Shown here: one piece after another, positions 33,057 to 41,992 of the stretch
Numbering within the stretch: the stretch's first letter is position 1
How the letters are laid out: the number at the start of each line of letters is the position of its first letter
Assembly: GCA_965242535.1 (NCBI GenBank)
Contig: OZ251458.1
Location: 744,001 to 808,000 of the forward strand
From: VXRD01 sp965242535
Lineage (GTDB): Bacteria > Latescibacterota > UBA2968
DNA: 64,000 nt
Direction of reading: 5' to 3'
Translations under genes and position numbers: made by a program
Notes under the pieces: model-generated
What the model was told of the DNA's origin: nothing
Database searches by the model: none
What the model saw: the letters and a program-made list of their open reading frames with translations, nothing else

Positions 33057-34067
33057 CTAAATCCGATGCACGGCCCTTCGCTTCTCGCGCATGCTGGCGT
33101 GCGATTCGGGAGAGCCATCGTGGAACGTGCCGAACCAGTAGTCGAACGGAAAATCGTTCTCCCCGTAATTGCACTCAAAATACCGGTGGTGCAACTGGTG
33201 AAAAAACGAGGCCGCGGGCATCTTGGCGCTGCCCTTCACCTCGATTTTGTCAAACCCGACATGCCCTTGCGCCGGCGTAAATGCCGCGTGCTGGGCATTC
33301 ATCAACAGGTGGATCGGATGGGATGGCACGACCCAGTGAATCAGGATGCAGCTAAAATACAACAGGTGCTCAATCGGGTGCATCGCCAGCCCGGACCACG
33401 GCCCGATATTGATGTTCTTGTGGTGCAAGTAGTGGGCGGACTTGTACAGGGGCTTCCAATGGATCAAGCGGTGGACCCAATAAAAATGGAAGAGACGCCA
33501 AACTTGAATGCCACACAGCAACAGCACAAAATAAACCGGCTGCGTCCGCCAATCCACATAGGGGATCAACCCATTGGCATACGCCCACATGGAAACCACT
33601 TCATAGGCGGTCCAGATCGTGCCCCCGCTCGCGCAACTCCAAAACACATTGTCGCGCAGTTGGTTGCCCCACAGAAATTTGCGGTTTGAGGTGGCGAGCC
33701 AGTTCGCCGTGTATTTATACCGCGTGCCCTGCGCTTTGAACTTGTAGAACCACACGTGCCACGCGCCCGCAATGACCACCAGCATCGCCGTATTCCGCGC
33801 GTACATCTCGGCGATCCAATCCACCCGAAACGCGACGCACCGCTCGAGCGCGGGTTGCAAATACAGCCAAGTGCCAATGGCGATGAGCATGTAAATCACA
33901 TTCCACGGCCACAAATACCCCGGAAAGCCAAACAGCCACTTCAGCGATTCAACGGGCCGCGGGGGCCACGCAAAAATCGGCGCGGGTTCCGGGCGTTTTG
34001 CCGGTTGCCACTCGCCCTTTTCATCTCGAGCGACGCCATCGACAACTTCTCGTCTTGTATCGGCCAT
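33057..34067 (-). CDS. Fatty acid hydroxylase / sterol desaturase superfamily membrane protein
   Basis: The 336-residue integral membrane di-iron enzyme hydroxylates or desaturates lipid substrates using O2. The histidine boxes are present: HFYWVHRLIH, HYLHHKN and HQLHHRYFECNYG. Hydrophobic segments occur around residues 50-70, 90-110, 155-180 and 235-255. ATG 34067 is preceded by AAAAGGAG. It ends 13 nt before the ABC-transporter relic start. No sterol-pathway gene is nearby, so the substrate cannot be named. Confidence 0.9.
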   Translation of the reverse strand: MADTRREVVDGVARDEKGEWQPAKRPEPAPIFAWPPRPVESLKWLFGFPGYLWPWNVIYMLIAIGTWLYLQPALERCVAFRVDWIAEMYARNTAMLVVIAGAWHVWFYKFKAQGTRYKYTANWLATSNRKFLWGNQLRDNVFWSCASGGTIWTAYEVVSMWAYANGLIPYVDWRTQPVYFVLLLCGIQVWRLFHFYWVHRLIHWKPLYKSAHYLHHKNINIGPWSGLAMHPIEHLLYFSCILIHWVVPSHPIHLLMNAQHAAFTPAQGHVGFDKIEVKGSAKMPAASFFHQLHHRYFECNYGENDFPFDYWFGTFHDGSPESHASMREKRRAVHRI

Positions 34068-34127
34068 TTTTAATCTCCTTTTGGCAATGATGCGAATCGG
34101 GCGGGCCTCGTTCGTCCAGCTGCGGAT

Positions 34128-34790
34128 TCAAATCTTCCCGCCGACCCACTGAATCCCCCGCAACAACGCGGTTTGAAAATGCGCGTCTCGCCACGTCTGA
34201 TTGTCGTGCCCGCTTTGCAGGCAGAAGACCCGCGTGTTCCGATAGTGCCGCGTCCAGCCTATGGCCCGCATGCACTTTGGATGCGCGGTCGTCAACAGCA
34301 CGCGGCTATCGGCATCCGGCTCGCCCATTAGGTACGTCTCGTCGATCATCTCCCAATCGGACAGGCCCTGCGCGATGGGATGATCCCGGTCGACGACCCG
34401 GATCGGCATGACCTCGTCATGGCTAAACGATTCGAACGATCCCGCAGCAACCCCTGCCATCTCGACCCACGGCGCCCAATCTGGAAAAGCCAAAATCGCG
34501 TGGTGCAACAACACGATCCCCTTGCCCGTCGCCAGCCATGACGCCAATGCGGTTCGCGGTCGCCCCATCCACCCGGGGCGGTTCGCATCCGTCGGCCCTT
34601 CCTTGTGCATGTTGTAAAACACGGCCACGTCGTAAAAATCGCGCTCTCGTTCTCGCGCAGATGCAAAATCCTCCAACGGCTGGATATACGCATCCACGCC
34701 TTCCAGATTGCGAAACAAGCCGTGAAAATTCGGCACGTCAAAACGGTGCCCGCCGGTCACGACAGCGACTTTCATGCAGTTGGACATCAT
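34128..34790 (-). CDS. ThuA-like domain protein, second copy
   Basis: The roughly 220-residue protein starts at the tandem ATG pair 34790/34787 after AAGGAG. VAVVTGGHRFDVPNF near the N-terminus, GKGIVLLHHAILAFPDW, DRDHPIAQGLSDWEMIDETY and VFCLQSGHDNQTW follow the ThuA pattern seen at 12649-13293, though the two are clearly diverged. It is likely a cytoplasmic protein in sugar metabolism with the amidotransferase-like fold. It lies 60 nt upstream of the fatty-acid hydroxylase gene on the same strand. Confidence 0.9.
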   Translation of the reverse strand: MMSNCMKVAVVTGGHRFDVPNFHGLFRNLEGVDAYIQPLEDFASARERERDFYDVAVFYNMHKEGPTDANRPGWMGRPRTALASWLATGKGIVLLHHAILAFPDWAPWVEMAGVAAGSFESFSHDEVMPIRVVDRDHPIAQGLSDWEMIDETYLMGEPDADSRVLLTTAHPKCMRAIGWTRHYRNTRVFCLQSGHDNQTWRDAHFQTALLRGIQWVGGKI

Positions 34791-34847
34791 CCATCTCCTT
34801 TCGGTTGTCAGTGTGATCTCCCCGCCACTTCCCATCCCCCTCGTATC

Positions 34848-35046
34848 TTCGGACAGGCACGGGGGCCTGTCCCTACGATTGCGCTTGCTTCTCCCGTCTC
34901 CCGTCTCCCGTCTCCCGTCTCCCGTCTCCCCGTCTTGTATCTTCGGACAGGCACGGGGGCCTGTCCCTACGATTGCGCTTGCTTCTCCCGTCTCCCGTCT
35001 CCCGTCTTCCGTCTCCCGTCTTCCGTCTCCCGTCTCCCCTCTTCCC
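34848..35046. repeat. Tandem composite repeat: GTAGGG hairpin plus CTCCCGT array, two units
   Basis: A unit of about 90 bp is repeated twice head to tail. Each unit has TATCTTCGGACAGGCACGGGGGCCTGTCCCTACGATTGCGCTTGCTT and then six to eight CTCCCGT or TTCCGTC heptamers. The same junction, in reverse, occurs at about 17515-17595, so hairpin and array move or expand together. Confidence 0.85.
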
Positions 35047-35050
35047 CGCC

Positions 35051-36493
35051 CTATCGCCCGCTATGTGTTTTCCAGACGGGACGCTTCTGCCACGGGGCAA
35101 AGTCGGGATTCTCTCGGGGGATTTTGGCTTCGATCTCCGTTTGCCACGTTTTCAAAAGCCCCAGCAACCGGTCTCGCACTTCGGGCATTTGATCGGACAA
35201 GTCGTTCGTTTCGCCGATATCGGATCGCAGATCGTACAGTTCGACGTGGCCGGATTCAAAAAATTCGATCAATTTGTAATCGCCCGCCCGCACAGAGGAA
35301 CCGGGGGTGCCGCCCTGATTGCCGTAATGCGGGAAATGCCAGTAAATCGCGTCTCGCGCCAGGGCGTCGCCTTTGAGCAAAGGCGCGAGGCTCGCGCCAT
35401 CGCAATGCTGTTCGGGGATCGGATCGAGGCCGGCCATGTCCAGCATGGTCGGGTAAAAATCCGTGCTGGTCACGGGCGCGTCGCAAATAGTGCCCGCACG
35501 GGTGATGCCCGGCCATTTGACGATGAGGGGTTCGCGCGTGCCCCCTTCGTACATCCAGCCCTTGCCTTCGGACAGGGGCGCGTTGCACGTCGGCGATCCC
35601 TCGCTCGTCGCCAAGCCCCCATTGTCCGAGGTCAAGAAAATCGCGGTCTCGTCGGCGATGCCCGCTTGGTCCAGCGCGTCCAAAATGCGGCCCACATTTT
35701 CATCCATGCTCTCGATCATCGCCGCGTACACGGGATCGGATTGTACCTTGCGCCTCGTGATGCGCTGATTCTTTTTGTGTTCGCCTGGGAAAAAGTCGCC
35801 CTCTTCAAAGGGATCGATTTTGTCCAAGCCGAGTGCGCGGGCCTTGTTTTGGTACTTCTCGATCTTCTCTCGTTTCGCCTGAATGGGCGTATGCACGGTG
35901 TAGTACCACAGGTTGAGAAAGAACGGTCGATCCTCGCGGTTTTCGATTAAGTCCAAGACCCGATCCGTCAAATAATCCGTCAAATACGTGCCGTCGGGCA
36001 CATCCGCGTCTTCCAATGCGGGAATCGTCCAGGGACTAAAATAACCGCCGCGCCCGGGCGATCCCATTTCACACCCGCCCACATTCACGTCAAACCCGTG
36101 ATCCTGCGGATAAAACCCCGGCCCGCCCAAATGCCATTTGCCGACGTGCCACGTCGCATAGCCCCCATCCTTGAGGGCCTGGGCGATCGCGCGTTCTTCG
36201 CGGGGCAAGTATTTCGAGTAGGGCACGTCGATCAATTTCCCGCGATTGGGATGATTCTCGCCCCGCCAGTCGATGAAATTCGTCACCCCGACCCGCGCTG
36301 GATATTTCCCGCTCATCACACTCGCGCGCGTGGGCGAACACACCGGGCACGCCGCGTACGCATCGGTGAACCGCACGCCCTCGGCGCACAGCCGATCCAC
36401 ATTGGGCGTTTCGTAAAACGCGCTCCCATAACACGTCGCATCGGCCCATCCGTAATCGTCCAACAAGATGAAGATGATGTTTGGCTTTTTCAT
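35051..36493 (-). CDS. Sulfatase (formylglycine-dependent, S1 family)
   Basis: The 480-residue sulfatase begins MKKPNIIFILLDDYGWAD, giving the first calcium ligands D12-D13. The signature CSPTRASVMSGKYPAR has the formylglycine cysteine at residue 52. Substrate/metal residues follow in GKWHLGG, HTPIQ and TSDNGG. It differs strongly from the sulfatase at 4869-6149 and is closer to arylsulfatase A/N-acetylgalactosamine-6-sulfatase-type sequences. No clear signal peptide is seen. AGGAG precedes ATG 36493. Confidence 0.94.
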   Translation of the reverse strand: MKKPNIIFILLDDYGWADATCYGSAFYETPNVDRLCAEGVRFTDAYAACPVCSPTRASVMSGKYPARVGVTNFIDWRGENHPNRGKLIDVPYSKYLPREERAIAQALKDGGYATWHVGKWHLGGPGFYPQDHGFDVNVGGCEMGSPGRGGYFSPWTIPALEDADVPDGTYLTDYLTDRVLDLIENREDRPFFLNLWYYTVHTPIQAKREKIEKYQNKARALGLDKIDPFEEGDFFPGEHKKNQRITRRKVQSDPVYAAMIESMDENVGRILDALDQAGIADETAIFLTSDNGGLATSEGSPTCNAPLSEGKGWMYEGGTREPLIVKWPGITRAGTICDAPVTSTDFYPTMLDMAGLDPIPEQHCDGASLAPLLKGDALARDAIYWHFPHYGNQGGTPGSSVRAGDYKLIEFFESGHVELYDLRSDIGETNDLSDQMPEVRDRLLGLLKTWQTEIEAKIPRENPDFAPWQKRPVWKTHSGR

Positions 36494-36646
36494 GTGTGCG
36501 TCTCCTGAGTTGGGATCTATACCCGGCCCCCGTTATTCGCTCCGCCTATCGCAAGTTCCGCCCGTGCTTACGGGGAACGAGCATGAGATTTTTGTAAGTT
36601 TCAGTGAGCGGTAGCACCCTACATGCCTTTCCTCCGCGCCATCCGC

Positions 36647-39600
36647 TTAATCCGCGATCGCATCTGCGATCAGGTTTTCAAAATACCGTCGGATGAGGGC
36701 TTGGTACTCGGCGGAATACCCCTCTTTGAGGGCATCGCGCATCAGGCGGCGCAGGGGATTGTCCGCTTCGCCCAAATTTGCGGGGAGCGACCCCGGCCCG
36801 CGATAGGCCACGTCTTCGCCCGTGCGCGCCTGTCGCTTTTTGCTCTTGCCGCGCTCGCGCATGGACCGTTGCGCGTCGAGCAGGCGGGAGAGGATTTGCC
36901 GCTGTCGCATCAGGGTTTGGGGCGCGATCCGCCGTTGTGCGAGTTCGCGGGCGGTTTCGCGCATGTCGCCCGCGATTTTGCCCAAGTCCCCGAGCATCTC
37001 GCGCCGCTGTTGGGCCAATTCGTCTCGCAGGGTATTGAGCGCGTCTTGAATGGCGCGTTGTTGGGCCGCGAGGCGTTGCCATGAGGGTTGCCCCGCCTGC
37101 CCGGGGCGTCCAAAGAGATTTTCGGTTTGGGCATTGACGTCGCCTTGCTGTTGCGAAAGGGCGGCCATGCGCGCCATCATTTCTTCAAAGCCGGTGCCGG
37201 ATTGCGAGGACGCGAGTTGACCGAGCGCGGCTTGTACCATCATCGCGGCGGTGTTGATCGCGCCCATGGCGTCGCGGGCGAGTTGGGACGCGCGATTCGC
37301 ATTGCCCGCGTTGAGGTGCTCGGCGGCTTCCTCCATCTCGTTTAGGGCCTTGCCGAGCGCGGCCTGCGCGTTCGGAGGAAGGAAAAAGCTCTTGCGCGAC
37401 GCGTCGAGCATGCGGCCCGCCATGCGCGACGCGCCTGCGAGGGTGCGCGCTTGATCGTGGGCGAGGGGGGCGGTTTCGCTGCGGTCTCGCGCTTCATCTG
37501 CGCGTTGTGCCGTGCGTTCTTGCGCCTGCGATAGGGCGATCAAATCGTGCAAGACCCGGTTGAGATCGCGGGCGACTTCGTCTTTTTGCCGCTGGACGAA
37601 TCGCTGCCGCGCGTCCGCAAATCGCTGGCTGAGGGCTTGCAAATCCCCGGCGATGGCATCGCTTTTTCGTCTCGCGCTTTGCCGCTGCCCAAGGGCCAAA
37701 TCCTCGCGCACGCGGTCCATGCGTTCGGACAATGCCTTGCGGCGCATGGCGTCGGCTATGCGGTCGAGGTCGCCATCGGTGGGGCTGTCCATCTCCTGCG
37801 CGGCGCGGTGCAAATCCTCGCGCAACTGCTCGGTGTCGCGGGCGATTTGCACTTGCCTGCGCGCGAGGTCATCCGCCGGGTCGCGTTCCATGTGCTGCGT
37901 GAGTCGGTCTTGGGCGCGGGCGAGTTCTTCGAGTTTTTGATCGAGCGCGTCCAGGGTTTGTTGCTGCCGCACGCGCTGGAGCAAGGCCAGGGCGCGGTCG
38001 ATGCTCTCGTGAAATTTTTCGCGCTCATTCTGAAATTCCGCGAGGGCTTCGCGCACCATTTCCACGTCGGCATTTTGAACGGCTTCGTCCAATTTCTTCA
38101 TCACTTCCATCAGTTCGGGCGTGCGGATTTGCGCGAGCAAGTCTTGCAACTCGTCGAGTTTTTGCAAGGTGTCGTCCTCGAGCAACCCGCTGTCTTCGAG
38201 CCGGTCGAGGGCGCGGGCGAGTTGCTCGGCTGTGGATTCGATTTCCTCGGCGAGTTCGGCCTGCGTTTGGCGCGCTTTTTCCAATTCGCGTTTTTCCTGC
38301 CAGTCCAGTGCGTCTTTGCCCATCATTTCGCGGGCGAGGTCTTCGAGGCGTCGGTCGAGGTCGCGGCCGCGTTCTTGCACGCTTTCGATCTGTTCGATGC
38401 TCTCGCGCTGCGTTTTTTCCGCTGCCGCGTGGATTTCAAACAGGCTGGGCAAGCGAATGGTGAAGGTGGCGGTTTCGCCGTAAGACGGGGTGGGGTTGTT
38501 GTCGTACGCGCGGATGCGGTAGGACACGCGATCTCCCGGCAACAGGTCGAGAACGGACATGTCCCATTGGTACGCCGCCTCGACTTCGCGGCCTGGGGAC
38601 ATCGCAATGGGAATGACCCGATCATCGCCTGCGGCGTCCATCGCGGCATAACGCAGTTCGAGGCGGGAAACGCCGTAGTCGTCAAAGGCTTCGGCCAGCA
38701 GGGAAACGCGCAGGGATTCGGTGAGATCGACATCCCGGCCCGGATGCAACAACCGCACCTCGGGGGGATGATCGGGCAGCGCGACGATGCGATAGGAAAC
38801 CGGGTCTTTGTTGCCGACCATCTGCGAATCGCGCAAGTGGATGCGATAACGCCCGTCATTTTTGATTTTAAGCACCACTTGAGCGCGCGATGAATCCACC
38901 GCAGCGGGCACTTGGGTCTCGTCGTCAAAAACGAGCGACGCAGTCGCAATCGGTTTGTTGGCCTCGATGGTCAGCGCGACCTCTGTGCCGGTCGGGACGA
39001 CGATATCGCCGCCTCGTCGATCGATGCGGTCGGGCAGATTTGTATGCGGCGGGAATCGGTCCTCGTGCGAAATGCGCGTGACGATCGGGCGCGGGTGGAC
39101 GGTCGCCCTGTAGATGGGGGTTTGCGCGTCGTGGGCAGACAGGCGATAGTCAAAGGATCGCGTGACCGCGGGAAAGTGATGAGACGCGGTGGTTTGTTTG
39201 ACGGGCAAGACAAACGATGCCCACGTTCGCGCGCCCGCGTCGCGGATGTACAGCCGGGCATTGCGCGGGACGACGCCCGAAAGTTGCGCGGTGATGGCGA
39301 GCGGCTCGCCGCCGATGACCTCGACATGGCCCGGGCGCAACGCGATGTGCGTATCCGGCGGCCGGGCATAATGCGTTTGCGGATTTGCGAGGCGGTGCGT
39401 TGCGCCTGCCAATGCGTTGGGCCACAGCGCGTAGAGCAACAGGGCCACCACTGCGAGCGCGATGGCCGCCATAGCCGCGCGAATGGGGGGCTTGCGGTCG
39501 ACGAGCGTTTCAAACGCGAGGTGTTGCGTGGCCTCTTCGGCTTGGATGATCGCGGCATCGACCAATGCGGGGGCGTGCCCATCGCGGCCGCGGTGCCGCC

Positions 39601-39934
39601 ACAACTGGAGCGCGTTGATCAAGTGCTGTTGCAATCCGCCGAAATGCCGTTCAACGCGCAGGGCGATCGCGTCGAGGCTCGGCGGCCTGACGATGGGCAT
39701 GACGCAAAAGTGCCCGATGAGGAACGCGAAGCACAACGCGCACGCGCCTTCCAAAATGAGCTTGAGGATCGGACGCATGTAAAAGATGGATTCGAGCGCG
39801 ATGAGCCCGAGCCCCGCGCCGAGCACAAATGTCGACGCGAGTCCCACACCCGTCAGCACCCGATTCGCCGCGATCTGTACGCGCAATTTTGCGAGCCGCC
39901 GCGCGAGTTTTTGATGTGCGGATTGTGCCGTCAT
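36647..39934 (-). CDS. DUF4175-family large membrane protein with long coiled coil
   Basis: The 1095-residue protein has hydrophobic helices at about 27-50, 57-80 and 150-172. A periplasmic Ig-like region follows, and from about residue 490 to the end there is a very charged Glu/Arg/Gln-rich coiled-coil region (for example RELEKARQTQAELAEEIEST). This layout matches DUF4175 proteins, which are often encoded in MoxR/DUF58/von-Willebrand/DUF4159 clusters of Planctomycetes-like and related bacteria. The role is unknown, presumably in the cell envelope. A DUF4159 gene lies upstream, separated by about 800 nt of repeats. Confidence 0.88.
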   Translation of the reverse strand: MTAQSAHQKLARRLAKLRVQIAANRVLTGVGLASTFVLGAGLGLIALESIFYMRPILKLILEGACALCFAFLIGHFCVMPIVRPPSLDAIALRVERHFGGLQQHLINALQLWRHRGRDGHAPALVDAAIIQAEEATQHLAFETLVDRKPPIRAAMAAIALAVVALLLYALWPNALAGATHRLANPQTHYARPPDTHIALRPGHVEVIGGEPLAITAQLSGVVPRNARLYIRDAGARTWASFVLPVKQTTASHHFPAVTRSFDYRLSAHDAQTPIYRATVHPRPIVTRISHEDRFPPHTNLPDRIDRRGGDIVVPTGTEVALTIEANKPIATASLVFDDETQVPAAVDSSRAQVVLKIKNDGRYRIHLRDSQMVGNKDPVSYRIVALPDHPPEVRLLHPGRDVDLTESLRVSLLAEAFDDYGVSRLELRYAAMDAAGDDRVIPIAMSPGREVEAAYQWDMSVLDLLPGDRVSYRIRAYDNNPTPSYGETATFTIRLPSLFEIHAAAEKTQRESIEQIESVQERGRDLDRRLEDLAREMMGKDALDWQEKRELEKARQTQAELAEEIESTAEQLARALDRLEDSGLLEDDTLQKLDELQDLLAQIRTPELMEVMKKLDEAVQNADVEMVREALAEFQNEREKFHESIDRALALLQRVRQQQTLDALDQKLEELARAQDRLTQHMERDPADDLARRQVQIARDTEQLREDLHRAAQEMDSPTDGDLDRIADAMRRKALSERMDRVREDLALGQRQSARRKSDAIAGDLQALSQRFADARQRFVQRQKDEVARDLNRVLHDLIALSQAQERTAQRADEARDRSETAPLAHDQARTLAGASRMAGRMLDASRKSFFLPPNAQAALGKALNEMEEAAEHLNAGNANRASQLARDAMGAINTAAMMVQAALGQLASSQSGTGFEEMMARMAALSQQQGDVNAQTENLFGRPGQAGQPSWQRLAAQQRAIQDALNTLRDELAQQRREMLGDLGKIAGDMRETARELAQRRIAPQTLMRQRQILSRLLDAQRSMRERGKSKKRQARTGEDVAYRGPGSLPANLGEADNPLRRLMRDALKEGYSAEYQALIRRYFENLIADAIAD

Positions 39935-40122
39935 GGGAATTGGTGGTCAGAGGTAGAGAAAAACAAACTACGAAAAACGCGGATTCGGTGGACAATGGTC
40001 GGCGATCAGCAATCGATCAATGCGCCCATCGTCCGTAGGGACAGGCCCCCGTGCCTGTCCGCGTAGCCAGCGGCGAAGCGATCAGGGATCAGCAATCGAT
40101 CAACGCGCCCATCGTCCGTTCC
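39935..40122. repeat. GTAGGG hairpin inside a CAGCAATCGATCAA tandem unit
   Basis: The unit GATCAGCAATCGATCAA-GCGCCCATCGTCCGTAGGGACAGG... occurs here as about one and a half copies (about 40004-40120) and again at 40640-40730 next to the DUF4159 stop. It includes the complete GGACAGGC/GCCTGTCC hairpin near 40037-40060. Confidence 0.75.
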
Positions 40123-40604
40123 GTAAATTAAATGATACCATTTGATACGCACCAACCCGCACCGACGTTGCACGCTTTTCTAAAACGTTTGGCCCCTAAA
40201 GCATTGTGGGTTGCCTTCGATGCGTTGGCTACGCCTGTGCCTACGGCGTGCGGCGACTTACTTTTTGTCAACAGAGAAGACGCGAATAAGCGTCTGAAGA
40301 AAAGTAAGCGAGCGGGGTACAACTGCCCCAGCAGTTCAAAAATGCCGCTCTCATGCGCCGAGGGGCTTGCACAGCGCGAGCGGGGTACAACTGCTCCAGC
40401 AGTTCAATCGTTTTTGTAGCAGTACGACATGCGTTGGCCTGCGAGGTGGGTTGCAAAAGGGATGTTGGTTGCGAGACGGACTTGCGCGCTGTGCCTGATG
40501 GCTTTCATTGATGGACTTTTGGGATGGAACGTTTGGCGATGGCTTCTCTGAAGGACGGTGGAACAGCAAAGCGATCCCGATAATGAATGAGTTGGGACAG
40601 ATGG
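40120..40604 (+). repeat. Modular dispersed element, copy 4 (largest, with two added hairpins)
   Basis: The left terminus is CCGTAAATTAAATGATACC. The copy carries the GTTGGCTACGCCTGTGCC insert as in copy 2. Its internal hairpin is the GTCAACAGAGAAGACGCGAA-type variant shared with copy 6. It has two extra units GAGCGGGGTACAACTGC-CCAGCAGTTC (about 40311-40342 and 40379-40408) exactly where other copies read AGTAGGCAAAAAATGCC and CAGCGCAAATCGC. The type I tail ends near 40600. Confidence 0.85.
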
Positions 40605-40731
40605 GCACAAGGGCCTGTCCGTGTAGCAGTGATGAAGCGATCAGGGATCAGCAATCGATCAACGCGCCCATCGTCCGTAGGGACAGGCCCCCGTGCCTGT
40701 CCGTGTAGCCAGCGGCGAAGCGATCAGGGGT
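40605..40731. repeat. GTAGGG hairpin and CAGCAATCGATCAA unit, second copy
   Basis: TGATGAAGCGATCAGGGATCAGCAATCGATCAACGCGCCCATCGTCCGTAGGGACAGG...CCTGTCC repeats the segment at about 40065-40125 and 40004-40085. It runs to the stop of the DUF4159 gene. Confidence 0.75.
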
Positions 40732-41394
40732 TTAATGCGTCAGTGCCCAAACGATCACATTGACGCCCATTTTGAGGGCTTCGCGTCTTTTTTCGGGCGG
40801 ATCCTCGTGGACGTCGGGATCGTCCCAGCCGTCGGCGATATCGCTGCTCACATTGTAAAAGACGATCAAGCGGCCTTCGTGAAACAACCCCAAAGCCTGC
40901 GGGGGTTCGCCATCGTGTTCGTGGATTTTTGGCAAGCCATTTGGAAAGCGAAACGGCGTTTGAAAGATGCCAAAGGACGGGGGCAATGGGACGAGTTGTT
41001 TGTCCGGAAATGCGCGTTGGAGTTCTCTGCGAAAGGATTTGTCCAACCCGTAGTCGTCGTTGGCAAAGAGAAATCCCCCGCGCTCGAGGTACAGGCGCAA
41101 CCGCCGCAATTCCTCTTCGGAGAATCGGATGTTCCCGTGGCCCGTGAGAAACAGCACGGGATAGGCGAAGAGGTGGTCGTCTGTCAGCGCGACTTGGGCT
41201 TCTTGGTCCGCGGTGCGGATGGCCGTGTGTTGCGCGATAAATGCGAGCAAATTGGGGATTTCCGTCGGGCCGTTGTACCAATCGCCACCGCCGTCGTACT
41301 TGAGACGGGCGATGGTAAATGCCGCTATCGGTTCGCGCAGTTGCGCCACGCACGGCGCGGAGAGCACGAGGATGAAAATGAGAAAATGGCGCAT
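40732..41394 (-). CDS. DUF4159 domain protein, exported
   Basis: The 220-residue protein has a Sec signal peptide (MRHFLIFILVLSAPCVAQ). A DUF4159 domain follows: FTIARLKYDGGGDWYN, a glutamine-amidotransferase-like HDHLFAYPVLFLTGHGNI region, and YLERGGFLFANDDYGLDKSF. DUF4159 proteins accompany DUF4175, MoxR and VWA proteins in envelope-related clusters, and their activity is unknown. It is 36 nt downstream of the YkgJ-like gene. Confidence 0.9.
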   Translation of the reverse strand: MRHFLIFILVLSAPCVAQLREPIAAFTIARLKYDGGGDWYNGPTEIPNLLAFIAQHTAIRTADQEAQVALTDDHLFAYPVLFLTGHGNIRFSEEELRRLRLYLERGGFLFANDDYGLDKSFRRELQRAFPDKQLVPLPPSFGIFQTPFRFPNGLPKIHEHDGEPPQALGLFHEGRLIVFYNVSSDIADGWDDPDVHEDPPEKRREALKMGVNVIVWALTH

Positions 41395-41430
41395 GGTTTT
41401 TAGAACGTCGGAGGGAGGCGCGGAGTTCCG

Positions 41431-41754
41431 CTATGGGCCGGCGCGATGGGGTTCGATTTGCAGGAACGTGTACGTGCAATCGAAATCGACTTCTGACAAA
41501 CACCGGTTGTCAATGGGAAATGCCGCGCATTGTTGCGGACGGTTTTCGTAGATGCTGCAAAGGGTGTCTCCCGAGTCGTTTTTGATGAGAAACGGACATT
41601 TGAACAGCAGTTCACAGCAGTTGCCGCACTGGTTGCATTCGCCCTGCCGGCGTTCGACCTGTTGCGCGACATACGCCTTGCGAAACCACACCAGCCAAAA
41701 TCGCCGCATCTTGCCGATGCCCTGTTCGCACAATTTGCCAAATGTTTTGGTCAT
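41431..41754 (-). CDS. YkgJ-family cysteine-cluster protein
   Basis: The 107-residue protein has the CxxCxxCC-type cluster (CNQCGNCCELLFKCPFL) near residue 40 and further cysteines in LCSIYENRPQQCAAFP and RCLSEVDFDC. This matches the UPF0153/YkgJ putative zinc- or iron-chelating family. The function is unknown. AAGGA lies 7 nt upstream of ATG 41754. A perfect 20-bp palindrome lies 18 nt further upstream. Confidence 0.9.
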   Translation of the reverse strand: MTKTFGKLCEQGIGKMRRFWLVWFRKAYVAQQVERRQGECNQCGNCCELLFKCPFLIKNDSGDTLCSIYENRPQQCAAFPIDNRCLSEVDFDCTYTFLQIEPHRAGP

Positions 41755-41771
41755 GGAGAATCCTTGAGAAG

Positions 41772-41791
41772 GGGCGTAAAATTTTACGCCC
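41772..41791. repeat. Perfect 20-bp palindrome GGGCGTAAAATTTTACGCCC
   Basis: The sequence is fully self-complementary and sits just upstream of the YkgJ-family start. It is followed by CGTACTTTGAACGGGCTATCGCCAGC, related to sequences at 58430. It may be an operator, but its setting among repeats suggests another stem variant of the dispersed hairpin superfamily. Confidence 0.55.
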
Positions 41792-41835
41792 GTACTTTGA
41801 ACGGGCTATCGCCAGCTATACCCCGCTATTCCATC

Positions 41836-41985
41836 TCACCTTCTCGGATGCAGTCCCGCCAAGCGCATGGGCAAGGCGAGGAGTTCGCGTTTGATCGGAT
41901 CGAGGACATAGCCCAAGGCTTCGAGGGTGACGACGCCCAAGAGATCGCCGTCCCCCGGTTCGCCAAAAATAAGGGGCGCGGCGCC
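41836..41985 (-). pseudogene. C-terminal fragment of a clan AA (retropepsin-like) aspartyl protease
   Basis: Minus-strand sequence encodes APLIFGEPGDGDLLGVVTLE followed by ALGYVLDPIKRELLALP and a stop at 41836. This is the C-terminal half of the small single-domain aspartyl proteases (F-G-x-x-L-LGV-TLE-LG---DP---EL). The N-terminal part with the catalytic D-T-G motif is missing, and the DUF4432 gene's stop region overlaps the expected place. It is a truncated relic. Confidence 0.7.
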
Positions 41986-41992
41986 ACGTCCG

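Noticed and set aside
36090..36508. Frames on both strands within the second sulfatase gene
   Set aside because: They are shadows of the sulfatase reading frame, which holds the formylglycine motif.
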